A stretch of 64,000 nt of DNA from Rhizobium sp. Leaf453 (GCF_001425605.1 NZ_LMRG01000001.1:873597-937596), one strand, 5' to 3'; shown: positions 21,711-31,032, numbered from the stretch's first letter. A program made the numbers and translations. The notes: generated by a model not told the origin, from the letters alone.

Positions 21711-22864
21711 TTCGGCACCCAACGGCTGAAGAGAGAAGTGGAAAGCGCGCGGCCCGGCTCGTTGCCGTCAAGGCCGCCTTCGCGCAAGATGAGTTCGCCG
21801 GATTCGACCGCGCCGCCGCGTCCGCGCATGGTCTCTCGCATCAATTCGTGGATCGAATAGAAGCTGGCACGGATCGAATAGGCGGTCAGCACCAGCCCCC
21901 GGGCCTCCGGCGACAGGATCTCGCGGCAGATGTCGAGCATCAGGGCGAGATGGTCGAACAGCTGCCAGACCTCACCATTGGGACCGCGACCAAATTTCGG
22001 CGGATCGGTGAGGATGATGTCGTAGCGGCTGCTGCGGCGCTCCTCGCGCTGGATGAACTTCATCGCATCTTCGCAGATCCAGCGGATCGGCAACTGTTCC
22101 GCCCGACCGAGCGCCTGGTTTTCCCGCGCCCAGCCGATCGCCTTCTTGGAGGCGTCGACATGGGTGACCTCGGCACCGGCCTTGGCCGCGATCAGCGAGG
22201 CGACGCCGGTATAGCCGAACAGGTTCAGGACTTTCAGCGGACGCCCGGCCGTCTCGATCTGATCCTTCATCCAGCTCCAATGCGCTAGCTGCTCGGGGAA
22301 CACGCCGACATGGCGAAAGGCGGTGAAACGGCCGTAGAACTCCGCATCGAGAATCTGCATCGGCCAGGTTTCGCCGAGCGCCTGGCGCGGAAAGCGCCAG
22401 CGGCCCATGCCGTCTTCGTCGGTATCGCCGGTGAAGACCGAGTCCGCATTGTCCCAGACATGCGCCGGCAATGTCTTCGGCCAGAGCGCTTGCGCTTCCG
22501 GGCGAACGATCCGGTAGGGGCCGTATTGTTCGAGCTTCAGCCCATCGCCGCTATCGATCAGGTGATAGTCGCGCGCACCCTTCGTTTCGAGAATGATCGG
22601 CACGCGTTCGTCAGGCTTGGCACCCGTGCGGATACGGACCTCGGCGCGCGGCGCGATGGCATCGGCCTTTTCCAGAACGATCTTTTCAGACACGACCTTC
22701 TGCGGCGCAGGCTTGGGTGCGGCGCGGCCCTCATTGTTGCGGGTGAACTGCGGCTTTGCCTGCGGCGGTCGCGATTTTGCCGGCTGGGCGGCGCGTCCCT
22801 GCCCGCCGCGTGATGATGCGGCCGGTCCGGCTTTGCCCTTGGGCCGTCGATCTTTGTCTTTCAC
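21707..22864 (-). CDS. Class I SAM-dependent methyltransferase (RlmI/RlmK-like)
   Basis: 385 residues. A basic, low-complexity N-terminal tail (about 60 residues rich in Lys, Pro, Ala and Gln) precedes a Rossmann methyltransferase. SAM motif I is VLNLFGYTGVASLIAAKAGA and motif IV is ILTDPPKFGRGPNGE. The TDPPKF-type motif is typical of rRNA cytosine-5 or related methyltransferases of the RlmI group, but the PUA domain of true RlmI is not evident. It is first of three genes linked by 4-base ATGA overlaps. Confidence 0.85.
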   Translation of the reverse strand: MKDKDRRPKGKAGPAASSRGGQGRAAQPAKSRPPQAKPQFTRNNEGRAAPKPAPQKVVSEKIVLEKADAIAPRAEVRIRTGAKPDERVPIILETKGARDYHLIDSGDGLKLEQYGPYRIVRPEAQALWPKTLPAHVWDNADSVFTGDTDEDGMGRWRFPRQALGETWPMQILDAEFYGRFTAFRHVGVFPEQLAHWSWMKDQIETAGRPLKVLNLFGYTGVASLIAAKAGAEVTHVDASKKAIGWARENQALGRAEQLPIRWICEDAMKFIQREERRSSRYDIILTDPPKFGRGPNGEVWQLFDHLALMLDICREILSPEARGLVLTAYSIRASFYSIHELMRETMRGRGGAVESGELILREGGLDGNEPGRALSTSLFSRWVPK

Positions 22865-22982
22865 GCCGTTTTGTCCGTCATTTTCGTGTCTTTAAAGGCT
22901 GCAAATAGCACCGCTCTTTCTCTTGGCAAAGCTGTTTCCGATCTGCGATACATTTGGGACGGTGTGATCAGGGAGGATCATC

Positions 22983-23441
22983 ATGGATATGAGTGGCGAA
23001 GAACGCATCGCGGCCCCTCGCGAGATCGTCTGGGCAGCGCTGAACGACCCGGACATTCTCAGGCAATGCATTCCCGGCTGTCAGTCGCTGGAGATGACGT
23101 CGCCGACCGAGCTTACCGCCAGCGTCAAGCTCAAGATCGGTCCGGTTTCCGCGTCCTTCTCCGGCAATGTCACCCTGTCCAACATCAACGCTCCGGAGAG
23201 CTACACCATTACCGGCGAAGGCAAGGGCGGCATTGCCGGCTTCGCCAAGGGTGGCGCCGATGTCGTCCTGAAGGAGGATGGTGCGGAAACGATCCTCACC
23301 TATGAAGCCAAGGCCGAGATCGGGGGCAAGCTGGCGCAGCTCGGTTCACGGCTGGTCGGTTCAAGCGCCAAGAAGCTGGCGCAGCAATTCTTCGCCGATT
23401 TCAGCACGGTCGTCACCGAGCGCGCCGCAGCAGCCGGCTGA
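22983..23441 (+). CDS. CoxG-family SRPBCC protein (CO dehydrogenase subunit G-like)
   Basis: 152 residues. The START/SRPBCC fold has the CoxG pattern: APREIVWAALNDPDILRQCIPGCQSLE at the N-terminus and GKGGIAGFAKGGADV in the middle. It lacks the long membrane-anchoring tail of CoxG from CO oxidisers, and no molybdenum hydroxylase genes are nearby, so the role is unknown. GGGAGG sits 8 bases before the ATG. It runs convergently toward a LapA-like gene 7 bases away. Confidence 0.85.
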   Translation: MDMSGEERIAAPREIVWAALNDPDILRQCIPGCQSLEMTSPTELTASVKLKIGPVSASFSGNVTLSNINAPESYTITGEGKGGIAGFAKGGADVVLKEDGAETILTYEAKAEIGGKLAQLGSRLVGSSAKKLAQQFFADFSTVVTERAAAAG

Positions 23442-23448
23442 ACAAGTC

Positions 23449-23790
23449 TTATTTTGAGGGAAGCAACGTCTGTGCCGCCATGGTTTCGGCGCGGGTGCGG
23501 TGTTTTTCAGCTTCCGCATGCCATTTGACGGCCTCATGGGCCTCGTTGCGGGCACGCTTGCGGTACTTGCCCTGGCCGAACCAGGTGGCGAGCGAACCGA
23601 CAACCAGACCGAAGATCACGGCGAGAAAGATAAAGACGAAGAAGGGCGCCGACGCCGAAAGTACGCTATCTGCCGGATTGAACGGGTTGAGCGCCAGCGT
23701 CACCGTCTGCCGGTTGGCGACCGACAGGACGATCAGGATGATCGCCACCGGAACCAGCACCACGATATTCACAATCTTCTTCAGCATCAT
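23449..23790 (-). CDS. LapA/DUF1049-domain small membrane protein
   Basis: 113 residues with two transmembrane helices (about 5-25 and 45-70) and a charged cytoplasmic tail (KYRKRARNEAHEAVKWHAEAEKH) likely to be helical. VANRQTVTLALNPF between the helices is the DUF1049 pattern. In E. coli the LapA/LapB pair controls LPS synthesis. No LapB-like TPR gene is adjacent here, so the functional link is tentative. It follows ihfB by about 60 bases. Confidence 0.8.
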   Translation of the reverse strand: MMLKKIVNIVVLVPVAIILIVLSVANRQTVTLALNPFNPADSVLSASAPFFVFIFLAVIFGLVVGSLATWFGQGKYRKRARNEAHEAVKWHAEAEKHRTRAETMAAQTLLPSK

Positions 23791-23849
23791 CGCATCTCCG
23801 TCATTCCACCTGCCCGGTACTTTACGGCATCGGACGGTTCAGGCACGGC

Positions 23850-24152
23850 TCATTCATCGTCTTCGTCGTCAGCGCCCGGATTGAGGCGTTCACGCAATTC
23901 CTTACCGGTCTTGAAGAAGGGAACCCACTTTTCCTCGACGAAGACGCTGTCGCCGGTGCGCGGGTTGCGGCCGGAACGTGAAGGCCGGTTTTTCACCGAA
24001 AAAGCGCCGAAACCGCGCAGCTCGACCCGGTTTCCGGCAGCCAGGGCATCTGTGATCTCATCAAGGACCGCATTGACGATATTCTCGACATCACGGTGAT
24101 AGAGATGCGGATTGCGAGCCGCAACAATCTGCACCAACTCTGACTTGATCAC
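23850..24152 (-). CDS. ihfB: Integration host factor subunit beta
   Basis: 100-residue DNA-bending HU/IHF-fold protein that works as a heterodimer with IhfA. The start must be a GTG at 24150-24152. The family N-terminus [22 protein letters not shown] begins exactly there, with GAGGGGG about 7 bases upstream; longer ATG starts would add more than 100 unrelated residues. The beta arm [17 protein letters not shown] holds the intercalating Pro. The C-terminal acidic tail is typical of rhizobia. IHF assists sigma-54 promoters, and rpoN lies 4 kb to the right. Confidence 0.95.
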   Translation of the reverse strand: MIKSELVQIVAARNPHLYHRDVENIVNAVLDEITDALAAGNRVELRGFGAFSVKNRPSRSGRNPRTGDSVFVEEKWVPFFKTGKELRERLNPGADDEDDE

Positions 24153-24285
24153 TGTCGCCCCCTCTGATGAATTTATATTTGTTCTTAAAGCGTTACGCCC
24201 ATCGGATGGTCTTGTCCACCTGCCGGGATGTTGCTTTGCCGGTTTCGACCATGGAAAAAACCATTGGGCGCTCTCGGCGGTTTTC

Positions 24286-25239
24286 TCAATCGCTGCCAAC
24301 CTGCCAAACGGAAACCAGACCGTCAAGAAACAACTTCTCGCGACCCAATTTTTCGAGGCTCCCAAGATAGGGAAAAGCCTCATATCCCAAGGCCTTGACC
24401 CATGCGGCCGCAGCCGAGCCGATCCCGAAAGGCAAGGAGCGTCGCGGCTCCTCCCAATCGATGATGTCGAGTTTCTTTGCAACCTTGCGGCCTTCGAGGA
24501 AGGTGCGGATCTCGTCGTCTCCGCCGAGTTCATCGATCAGCTTGAGTTTCAACGCCTGCCGGCCGGTAAAAATACGTCCGTCGGCCAGTCCGAGGGCTTC
24601 GGCGCGCGGCATCTTGCGGCGGTCGGCAACGAGATCGACGAACCAGTTGAAGCTATCGTCGATCATGGCCTGAATGACGGCTTTGGCCTCGTCGCTCGGC
24701 GGATGGAACGGCGATGGCTCGGCCTTCAATGGCGCGGATTTGATCTCCTCGAGAGAGACGCCGACCTTGTCCATCAGATCCTTGATCTGCGGATACTGGA
24801 AGATGACGCCGATCGAACCGGTGATCGAGGTATCCCCGGCAACGATCCGGTCGCCGGCCAGCGCGATCATGTAGCCGGCGGAGGCGGCCAGCGTGCGCAC
24901 GTCCGACACGACCGGCTTCTTGGCAGCAACCTTGCGGATCGCCTTGAACAACCTTTCGCCGCCATAGGTCGTACCGCCGGGCGAGGAAATTGTGACGATC
25001 AGCGCCTTGACGGAATCGGCCTCGGCGATCCGGTCCAGTCTCTCCAGAAGCTCCTTGTCATCCTGGATGATGCCGGAAATCGTTACGCGCGCGATGTGGG
25101 GGCGCAGCGCGCCCTGTCCCGCGCCGGAATATGCGTAGACCGCCAGTCCCGCCACCAGCACGAGAGCAATGGAGACCAGGCGCCAGAAGCCGAGCTTTCG
25201 CCGAAGTTGCCGCCGGTCGGCGATGCCAGTCTGATCCAT
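24286..25239 (-). CDS. sppA: Signal peptide peptidase SppA (S49, short form)
   Basis: 317 residues. An N-terminal membrane anchor (about 18-40) is followed by one S49 peptidase domain. The oxyanion-region [13 protein letters not shown] and the serine nucleophile motif [14 protein letters not shown] are present, followed by [12 protein letters not shown]. The single-domain length corresponds to Bacillus-type SppA, not the 600-residue E. coli enzyme. It likely degrades released signal peptides. It is upstream of ihfB on the same strand with 133 bases between. Confidence 0.92.
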   Translation of the reverse strand: MDQTGIADRRQLRRKLGFWRLVSIALVLVAGLAVYAYSGAGQGALRPHIARVTISGIIQDDKELLERLDRIAEADSVKALIVTISSPGGTTYGGERLFKAIRKVAAKKPVVSDVRTLAASAGYMIALAGDRIVAGDTSITGSIGVIFQYPQIKDLMDKVGVSLEEIKSAPLKAEPSPFHPPSDEAKAVIQAMIDDSFNWFVDLVADRRKMPRAEALGLADGRIFTGRQALKLKLIDELGGDDEIRTFLEGRKVAKKLDIIDWEEPRRSLPFGIGSAAAAWVKALGYEAFPYLGSLEKLGREKLFLDGLVSVWQVGSD

Positions 25240-25481
25240 GGTCTTTCCTCCTTCTCAAGGGGCGGGCGGCTTCGGGGGGCAAATCAGCCACGAATAATGC
25301 CCGCTGCACATAGCGGTGGCGCGCCACGTTGTAACCCGGTTTGAACAAAATTCGAGCGTCCATTGTCGGCGAACAAAAAAATCTCCATATTCGCCATCAC
25401 TCACATCGCCCGAACGGCGTGGCGCAGGCTCCATGATCTCTCGATCCGGTGGCGCGCGGATTTGAATGACAGGTTTAATTT

Positions 25482-26150
25482 ATGCTCAGTGACGCGCAAT
25501 TTGCCAACGCGATGCCACATTCCGGCGCAGTTCGGGTGGATGCCTATACCGAGGCAGCCCGCCATTCCGTGCGTGTCCGCCGGCTGAAGATCATCCTGCC
25601 ATTGATCGCGTTCGTGATCGGCGCCATCTTCGTAGCGGTTTCGGTCGTGCGTGCCTTCCTGCCGGAAAACCTGCAGATCGAGAATGCAACGATCGAAAAC
25701 GGCAAGATCGTCATGCAGAACCCGGCCATTTCCGGCCGTAACAAGCAGGATATCAGCTATTCGATGAAAGCAGTGCGAGCGCTGCAGGATATCGCCAATC
25801 CCGACATCATCACGCTGGAAACCATCCACGCGGAAATGCCGGTCAACGACACGCTGATCGCCACCGTCGAGGCCACCAGCGGCATCTATGACCGTGGCGG
25901 CAATACGCTGAACATGAACGCGCCTTTCAGCATCACCATGAACAACGGCCTCGTCGCCGACTTCCAGGCGGCCTATCTCGATATCAATGCCGGAGAAATG
26001 GAAACCACCAAGCCGATCGCAATCAGCATGAACGGCGGTTCCATTGTTGCACAGTCGCTGAGAATGACGGATAAGGGACGCATTGTAACGTTTAAAGGCA
26101 AGGTCAGGGTCATCGCCGACCCGAAGACCATTCGCAAAACCGCCAACTAG
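25482..26150 (+). CDS. lptC: LPS export periplasmic protein LptC
   Basis: 222 residues. A cytoplasmic N-terminus of about 35 residues is followed by one transmembrane anchor (LKIILPLIAFVIGAIFVAVS) and a beta-jellyroll periplasmic domain (repetitive strands such as MNAPFSITMNNG and GRIVTFKGKVRV). LptC links the LptBFG ABC transporter to LptA in the LPS bridge. It is first of the lptC-lptA-lptB run; lptA starts 17 bases later. Confidence 0.9.
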   Translation: MLSDAQFANAMPHSGAVRVDAYTEAARHSVRVRRLKIILPLIAFVIGAIFVAVSVVRAFLPENLQIENATIENGKIVMQNPAISGRNKQDISYSMKAVRALQDIANPDIITLETIHAEMPVNDTLIATVEATSGIYDRGGNTLNMNAPFSITMNNGLVADFQAAYLDINAGEMETTKPIAISMNGGSIVAQSLRMTDKGRIVTFKGKVRVIADPKTIRKTAN

Positions 26151-26167
26151 AAAAAACCGGGGCACAC

Positions 26168-26728
26168 ATGTCGGCCACATCAGCCTTTTCGTTTCGGCTT
26201 GCCGGAACAGTCATTCTTTTAAGCCTTTTCGCCACCGCCCCGCTCTCCTCGGCATCCGCGCAGGCCACGACGAGCAAGATGAAAGGACTTGAACTGTCCA
26301 ACGACGAACCGATCCAGATCGAGAGCGACAAGCTCGAAATCAAGGATGCGGAAAGCAAGGCGCTCTTCAGCGGCAACGTCAAGGTCGTTCAGGGAACAAC
26401 GGTGCTGCAGGCTGGCAGCATGGTCGTCTATTACAAGAAGGGTGGCGGCGCGATCTCGGGCGGCAACGCCGATATCGATCGCATCGAGGTCAGCCAGAAG
26501 GTGTTCCTGTCGTCGGGCACACAGCAGGCCACCGCCGACAACGGCGAATTCAACATGACGGCGCAAACACTCGTCTTGAAGGGCAAGCAGGTCGTGCTGT
26601 CGGAAGGCAAGAACGTCTTCACCGGCTGCCAGCTCAACGTTCAGATGAACACGGGCGAAGCGCAACTCGAGGCCTGTGGCGGACGCGTCCAGATCCAGTT
26701 GGACCCGAAGTCCCAGAAGACGAATTGA
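26168..26728 (+). CDS. lptA: LPS transport periplasmic protein LptA
   Basis: 186 residues with a Sec signal peptide ending near SASAQA (about residue 36). The OstA-fold repeats include PIQIESDKLEIKDAESKALFSGNVKVVQG, the signature of LptA-type beta-jellyroll monomers that stack into the trans-periplasmic bridge. It sits between lptC and lptB. Confidence 0.93.
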   Translation: MSATSAFSFRLAGTVILLSLFATAPLSSASAQATTSKMKGLELSNDEPIQIESDKLEIKDAESKALFSGNVKVVQGTTVLQAGSMVVYYKKGGGAISGGNADIDRIEVSQKVFLSSGTQQATADNGEFNMTAQTLVLKGKQVVLSEGKNVFTGCQLNVQMNTGEAQLEACGGRVQIQLDPKSQKTN

Positions 26729-26741
26729 TGCAGACGCGCAC

Positions 26742-27551
26742 GTGAACATTCCTTTTCTTCACAAACGCAAGCGTGGCGGCAAGCCGGAAACAGTCGCGGC
26801 CTCTCGTGTCGTCGACAAAGCGCGCTATGAAGGCACGCTGATCGCGCGCGGGTTGACCAAGTCCTATCGCGGCCGCCGCGTCGTCGGCGGCGTGTCGCTG
26901 GTCGTGCGCCGGGGCGAGGCCGTCGGCCTGCTCGGCCCCAACGGCGCCGGCAAGACGACCTGTTTCTATATGATCACCGGCCTCGTGCCGGTCGATGAAG
27001 GCTCGATCGAGATCAACGGCAACGACGTGACGACGATGCCGATGTATCGGCGCGCCCGCCTCGGCGTCGGCTACCTGCCGCAGGAGGCCTCGATTTTTCG
27101 TGGCCTGACCGTCGAGGAAAACATCCGCGCCGTGCTCGAAGTTCACGACAAGAACCGCGAGCGGCGCGAGCACAAGCTCAACGAACTCCTGGGCGAGTTT
27201 AACATTTCTCACCTGCGCAAGTCTCCGGCTGTCGCCCTTTCGGGTGGTGAACGTCGACGGTTGGAAATCGCCCGCGCGCTGGCGACCGATCCAACCTTCA
27301 TGCTGCTCGACGAGCCCTTTGCCGGCGTCGATCCGATCTCGGTCGCCGACATCCAGGCGCTGGTGCGTCATCTCACCTCGCGCGGCATCGGCGTTCTCAT
27401 CACAGACCATAATGTCCGCGAAACGCTGGGGCTGATCGACCGCGCCTACATCATCCATGCGGGCGAAGTGCTGACGCATGGCCGGGCCAATGACATCGTC
27501 ACCAATCCGGATGTTCGCCGCCTCTATCTCGGCGACAATTTCAGTCTCTGA
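26742..27551 (+). CDS. lptB: LPS export ABC transporter ATP-binding protein LptB
   Basis: About 269 residues. Walker A is GPNGAGKTT, the Q-loop lies in GYLPQEASIFRGL, the signature is LSGGERRRLEIARAL, Walker B is FMLLDEPFAGVDP and the switch is ITDHNVRE. This is a complete cytoplasmic ATPase that powers LPS extraction. The likely start is the GTG at 26742, 13 bases after the lptA stop, giving a short basic N-terminus like other rhizobial LptB. An ATG at 26676 would overlap lptA by 53 bases and looks less natural. The partners lptF and lptG are not in this window. Confidence 0.94.
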   Translation: MNIPFLHKRKRGGKPETVAASRVVDKARYEGTLIARGLTKSYRGRRVVGGVSLVVRRGEAVGLLGPNGAGKTTCFYMITGLVPVDEGSIEINGNDVTTMPMYRRARLGVGYLPQEASIFRGLTVEENIRAVLEVHDKNRERREHKLNELLGEFNISHLRKSPAVALSGGERRRLEIARALATDPTFMLLDEPFAGVDPISVADIQALVRHLTSRGIGVLITDHNVRETLGLIDRAYIIHAGEVLTHGRANDIVTNPDVRRLYLGDNFSL

Positions 27552-27589
27552 CGCTTATCTTTCCAATAGAAGGGTAAACGAAAACGACG

Positions 27590-27615
27590 GCGGCAGGCGA
27601 CAATCTGCCGCTTTT
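27590..27615 (+). terminator. Probable intrinsic terminator after lptB
   Basis: Perfect 7-base stem GCGGCAG/CTGCCGC around an 8-base loop, followed by TTTT, about 40 bases after lptB. The T-run is short, so read-through into rpoN is possible. Confidence 0.65.
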
Positions 27616-27947
27616 GAAACATGCCTCTTGACCCTTTCGCGGTTTTACGCAATTTTTGGCCCCGCAGGAAATGCTGCGCCGCAATATCGCGCTACCGTAA
27701 CTGCCTCTCGACGCTTGCGGCGGAACCTCGCCAGATCCCCGAAACCGGTGAAAAAGGCTGGTTTTGCGTTGTTTTTGGATGCCTGCAGCTTAAAAATTAG
27801 CGGCTGCCGCAAAATTCATCTTATTTCCAGGCAATACTTGACCAAACCCCATTAATAAGCAATTTTTGGGCCAGTTGAAGAACTGGCGCTTTCAGCCATC
27901 AAAATGGCGCGGCCAGCTCGGAAAATCGAGGGGAGTTTCGCGTCCGA
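27616..27947. other. rpoN upstream region
   Basis: About 330 non-coding bases between the lptB terminator and rpoN. It must hold the rpoN promoter. A TTGACC at about 27838-27843 followed by an AT-rich segment (ATTAATAAGC) is the best-looking candidate, but the spacing to a -10 is poor. No sigma-54 site or gene is seen. Confidence 0.4.
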
Positions 27948-29522
27948 ATGGCACTATCAGCCAGCCTCTTCCTGCGCCAGAGTCAATCTCTGACGATGAC
28001 CCCTCAGCTGATGCAGTCCATCCAGCTGCTGCAGATGACGCATTTCGAGCTCAACCAATTCATCGAACTCGAAGTCGAGAAAAACCCGCTTCTCGAATTC
28101 GCCGCCGGCGACGACAGCTCTTCCGGGACGGACCGGCACGGCAAGGACGAACTTCACATCACGCCGGATGAGCGCAGCGAGCGCGAGACATCGGACGCCT
28201 CAAGCTTCGATACGCTGGGCGACGTCTATGACAGCACGACATCGATAACCGGCGAGCGCATGAGCGAACAGCTCGACGCCAATTTCGAGAATGTTTTCCC
28301 CGACGACACCGCGCCGCAGCGCGCGGACGCGCCGGAACTGCTCAGCCAGTGGAAATCCATGCCGGGTGGCGGCGAAGGCGATGGCAGCGAGGGATATGAT
28401 CTCGACGATTTCGTCGCCAATCGCCTGACGCTACGGGATTTCCTCAACCAGCAGGTTCCTTTCACCGTCCACGGCGCCAGCGACCTCCTGATCGCCCAGC
28501 ACCTGATCGACCAGCTCGACGAGGCCGGCTATCTGCACGCCGACCTCATGGAAATGGCCGAACGTCTCGGCTGCGCGGCAAGCGATGTGGCGCGTGTGCT
28601 CGACAGCCTGCAACAGCTGGACCCGCCGGGCGTCTTTGCACGTTCGCTCAGCGAATGCCTTGCCATCCAGCTCAGAGCGCGGGACCGCCTCGATCCGGCC
28701 ATGGCGGCGCTGCTCGACAATCTGGAGCTTCTGGCGCGGCGCGACTTTGCCAGCCTGAAACGCATCTGCGGCGTGGACGAGGAAGACCTCATCGACATGC
28801 TGGCGGAAATCCGCAAGCTGGACCCAAAACCCGGCACCGGTTTCGAAGCGAGCCCATCAGAAGCGATCGTTCCGGATGTCGTCGTACGCGCGGCGCCGGA
28901 TGGCAGCTGGGCGATCGAGCTCAATCCCGATACGCTGCCGCGCGTGCTGGTCAACCAGACCTATTACGCCACGGTATCGAAGCACGCGCCGAAGAACAGT
29001 GCCGATCACGCCTTTCTGACGGATTGCCTGCAGACCGCCAATTGGCTGACCCGCAGCCTCGACCAGCGCGCCAAGACGATCATGAAGGTGGCAACCGAGA
29101 TCGTGCGCCAGCAGGATGCCTTCCTCGTGCATGGCGTCGATCACTTGCGGCCGCTCAACCTCAAGACGGTCGCAGACGCGATCAAGATGCATGAATCGAC
29201 CGTCAGCCGCGTCACGTCGAATAAGTACATGCTGACGCCGCGCGGACTGTTCGAGCTCAAATATTTCTTCACGGTCTCGATCGGCTCGGCCGAGGGCGGC
29301 GACAGCCATTCGGCGGAATCCGTGCGCCACCGCATCCGCAACATGATCGTGCTCGAAAGCCCGGATGCGGTCCTGTCGGACGACGATATCGTCGACATCC
29401 TGAAAAAGGGTGGCGTCGAACTCGCCCGCCGGACGGTGGCGAAATATCGCGAGGCGATGAACATCCCCTCCTCGGTGCAACGCCGCCGGGAAAAGCGGGC
29501 GCTTGCCAAGGTCTCGGCCTGA
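27948..29522 (+). CDS. rpoN: RNA polymerase sigma-54 factor
   Basis: 524 residues. Region I has the Gln/Leu-rich activator-contact segment (QSLTMTPQLMQSIQLLQMTHFELNQFIE). A variable acidic region II follows. The core-binding and HTH regions come next, and the C-terminal RpoN box ARRTVAKYREAM directs recognition of the -24 element. It controls nitrogen assimilation and, in symbionts, nif genes. The neighbours hpf and ptsN reproduce the classic rpoN operon order, although spacers of 297 and 120 bases suggest separate promoters. Confidence 0.96.
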   Translation: MALSASLFLRQSQSLTMTPQLMQSIQLLQMTHFELNQFIELEVEKNPLLEFAAGDDSSSGTDRHGKDELHITPDERSERETSDASSFDTLGDVYDSTTSITGERMSEQLDANFENVFPDDTAPQRADAPELLSQWKSMPGGGEGDGSEGYDLDDFVANRLTLRDFLNQQVPFTVHGASDLLIAQHLIDQLDEAGYLHADLMEMAERLGCAASDVARVLDSLQQLDPPGVFARSLSECLAIQLRARDRLDPAMAALLDNLELLARRDFASLKRICGVDEEDLIDMLAEIRKLDPKPGTGFEASPSEAIVPDVVVRAAPDGSWAIELNPDTLPRVLVNQTYYATVSKHAPKNSADHAFLTDCLQTANWLTRSLDQRAKTIMKVATEIVRQQDAFLVHGVDHLRPLNLKTVADAIKMHESTVSRVTSNKYMLTPRGLFELKYFFTVSIGSAEGGDSHSAESVRHRIRNMIVLESPDAVLSDDDIVDILKKGGVELARRTVAKYREAMNIPSSVQRRREKRALAKVSA

Positions 29523-29632
29523 TCCGATGCGGGCGCCGTCGCTGCGCCAGCCTGCACGACCGGAGGTTATCCCCGCTATACCGGCTTTCAACAGACCGAG
29601 CGACCGCAAACCCCGGCTTCTTAACCATCCTG

Positions 29633-29661
29633 TTGACTTTTCGGGCAACCGGGAGTATGAG
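29633..29661 (+). promoter_or_regulatory. Candidate sigma-70-type promoter upstream of hpf
   Basis: TTGACT, a 17-base spacer, then TATGAG, in the rpoN-hpf intergenic region. The -35 and the spacing are good and the -10 is only moderate. Confidence 0.45.
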
Positions 29662-29716
29662 GCCGCCCCAATAGGCAATGGCATGGAGCCTGCCTCAAGC
29701 ATATCCCTTCAAATCC

Positions 29717-29732
29717 TGGCCGGCATGACGCA
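29717..29732 (+). promoter_or_regulatory. Weak sigma-54-like -24/-12 site upstream of hpf
   Basis: TGGCCGGCATGACGCA keeps the invariant GG and GC doublets at exact 10-base spacing. It matches 8 of 12 defined positions of the TGGCACG-N4-TTGCA consensus. Presence near rpoN makes it tempting, but a match of this quality can occur by chance. Confidence 0.25.
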
Positions 29733-29819
29733 AATTTCGTTTGCGTGCGTGAAATGCTTGGATGACGGAAGCGGTTGGAATAGACTGGCTACGCAAATCA
29801 CGAAAAGAGAGGAAACTCC

Positions 29820-30395
29820 ATGAGTGTGCGTGTATCCGGTAAACATATGGAAATCGGCGAATCGTTTCGTCTTCGGATCGAAGATCAGATCGGTCTGGCC
29901 GTAACCAAATATTTTGACGGAGGATATTCAAGCCAGGTCACTGTGGAAAAGTCTGGATCTCGTTTCAGCGCGGACTGCAAGATTCACCTCGATTCCGGGG
30001 CCACCTTGCAGGCGAGCGGTGAAGCGAACGAGCCGCAAGCCGCATTTGACGCAGCGTCAGAACGGATTGCAAAGCGCATCCGCCGTTACAAGCGGAAGCT
30101 CAAGGACCACCACAATGGCAATGGCCATGCTGGATTTGCTGAAGTTGCCTACACCGTGATGGATTCAGTGCCCGATGAAGACGATGAGCTTCCGGACAAC
30201 TATGCACCGACGATCGTCGCGGAAAGTTCAAAACAGTTGAGGACGATGTCCGTCGCGAACGCCGTGATGGCGCTCGATATGACGGATGACCCCGTCCTCA
30301 TGTTCCGCAGCCCAGGAAACGAGCAGTTGAATATCGTCTATCGACGCAACGATGGAAACATTGGCTGGATTGATGCAGCCAATATCAAGGGCTGA
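29820..30395 (+). CDS. hpf: Ribosome hibernation promoting factor, long form
   Basis: 191 residues. The N-terminal HPF/RaiA domain (about 1-100; VRVSGKHMEIGESFRLRIEDQI) binds the 30S decoding site. The C-terminal dimerisation domain (about 130-190; DPVLMFRSPGNEQLNIVYRRNDGNIGWID) allows direct 100S formation, so this is the long-type HPF. GAGAGGAAA precedes the ATG. It lies between rpoN and ptsN. Confidence 0.93.
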   Translation: MSVRVSGKHMEIGESFRLRIEDQIGLAVTKYFDGGYSSQVTVEKSGSRFSADCKIHLDSGATLQASGEANEPQAAFDAASERIAKRIRRYKRKLKDHHNGNGHAGFAEVAYTVMDSVPDEDDELPDNYAPTIVAESSKQLRTMSVANAVMALDMTDDPVLMFRSPGNEQLNIVYRRNDGNIGWIDAANIKG

Positions 30396-30411
30396 GTGGA
30401 TCGGACCGGAT

Positions 30412-30445
30412 GGCGGCATGCCTCCGTCTGGTCTGCCGCTTTTTT
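30412..30445 (+). terminator. Probable terminator after hpf
   Basis: Stem GCGGCA/TGCCGC with a 15-base loop followed by six T residues, 17 bases after the hpf stop. It separates hpf from ptsN. Confidence 0.6.
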
Positions 30446-30515
30446 CTGGTAGTGGATGCGGGCGCAGCCGATAACGGCGCGCCCGTAGTTCCAGCCGGCG
30501 AACGAGGACAAAAGA

Positions 30516-30980
30516 ATGGCATTGGCAGGCTTGCTGCAGCAGAATGCGATACTCCCGGCCATGAAGGCCAACTCGAAGAAGCAGTTGCTTCAGGAATTGG
30601 CGGCAAAAGCATCCAAGATCACCGGACTGCCCGAGAGGGAAATCTTCGACGTCATTCTCCAGCGCGAGCGCCTGGGCTCGACCGGCGTCGGCAACGGCAT
30701 CGCCATCCCGCACGGCAAGCTGTCGCATCTGTCGTCGATCGTCGGCATTTTTGCGCGCCTGGAATCGCCGGTCGATTTCGAAGCGCTGGATGACCAACCC
30801 GTCGATCTCGTCTTCCTGCTGCTCGCTCCTGAAGGTGCCGGTGCCGATCATCTGAAGGCACTGTCGCGTATCGCCCGCGTGCTGCGGGACCAGGACATGG
30901 TCGCCCGCCTTCGCGCAACCGACTCGGCCTCGGCGATCTATACCTTCCTCAGCGACGACCAGGCCTCCAACGCGGCCTGA
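30516..30980 (+). CDS. ptsN: PTS IIA-like nitrogen-regulatory protein EIIA-Ntr
   Basis: 154 residues with a single PTS_EIIA type-2 domain. The phospho-accepting His is in GNGIAIPHGKL, about residue 67. As part of the PTS-Ntr chain (EI-Ntr, NPr, EIIA-Ntr) it has regulatory roles in potassium, nitrogen and carbon balance. Adjacency to rpoN-hpf is the typical proteobacterial context. A strong terminator follows. Confidence 0.95.
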   Translation: MALAGLLQQNAILPAMKANSKKQLLQELAAKASKITGLPEREIFDVILQRERLGSTGVGNGIAIPHGKLSHLSSIVGIFARLESPVDFEALDDQPVDLVFLLLAPEGAGADHLKALSRIARVLRDQDMVARLRATDSASAIYTFLSDDQASNAA

Positions 30981-31008
30981 TCGTATCTGACATGACAAAT
31001 TTCGTGCG

Positions 31009-31032
31009 AACGCGGCTTTTAGGCCGCGTTTT
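31009..31032 (+). terminator. Rho-independent terminator after ptsN
   Basis: Perfect 8-base stem AACGCGGC/GCCGCGTT, a 6-base loop, then a run of T residues, 28 bases after the ptsN stop. Confidence 0.85.

Noticed and set aside
26676-26741. ATG 26676 as lptB start
   Set aside because: It would overlap lptA by 53 bases and add 22 untypical residues; the GTG at 26742 gives a family-like N-terminus.
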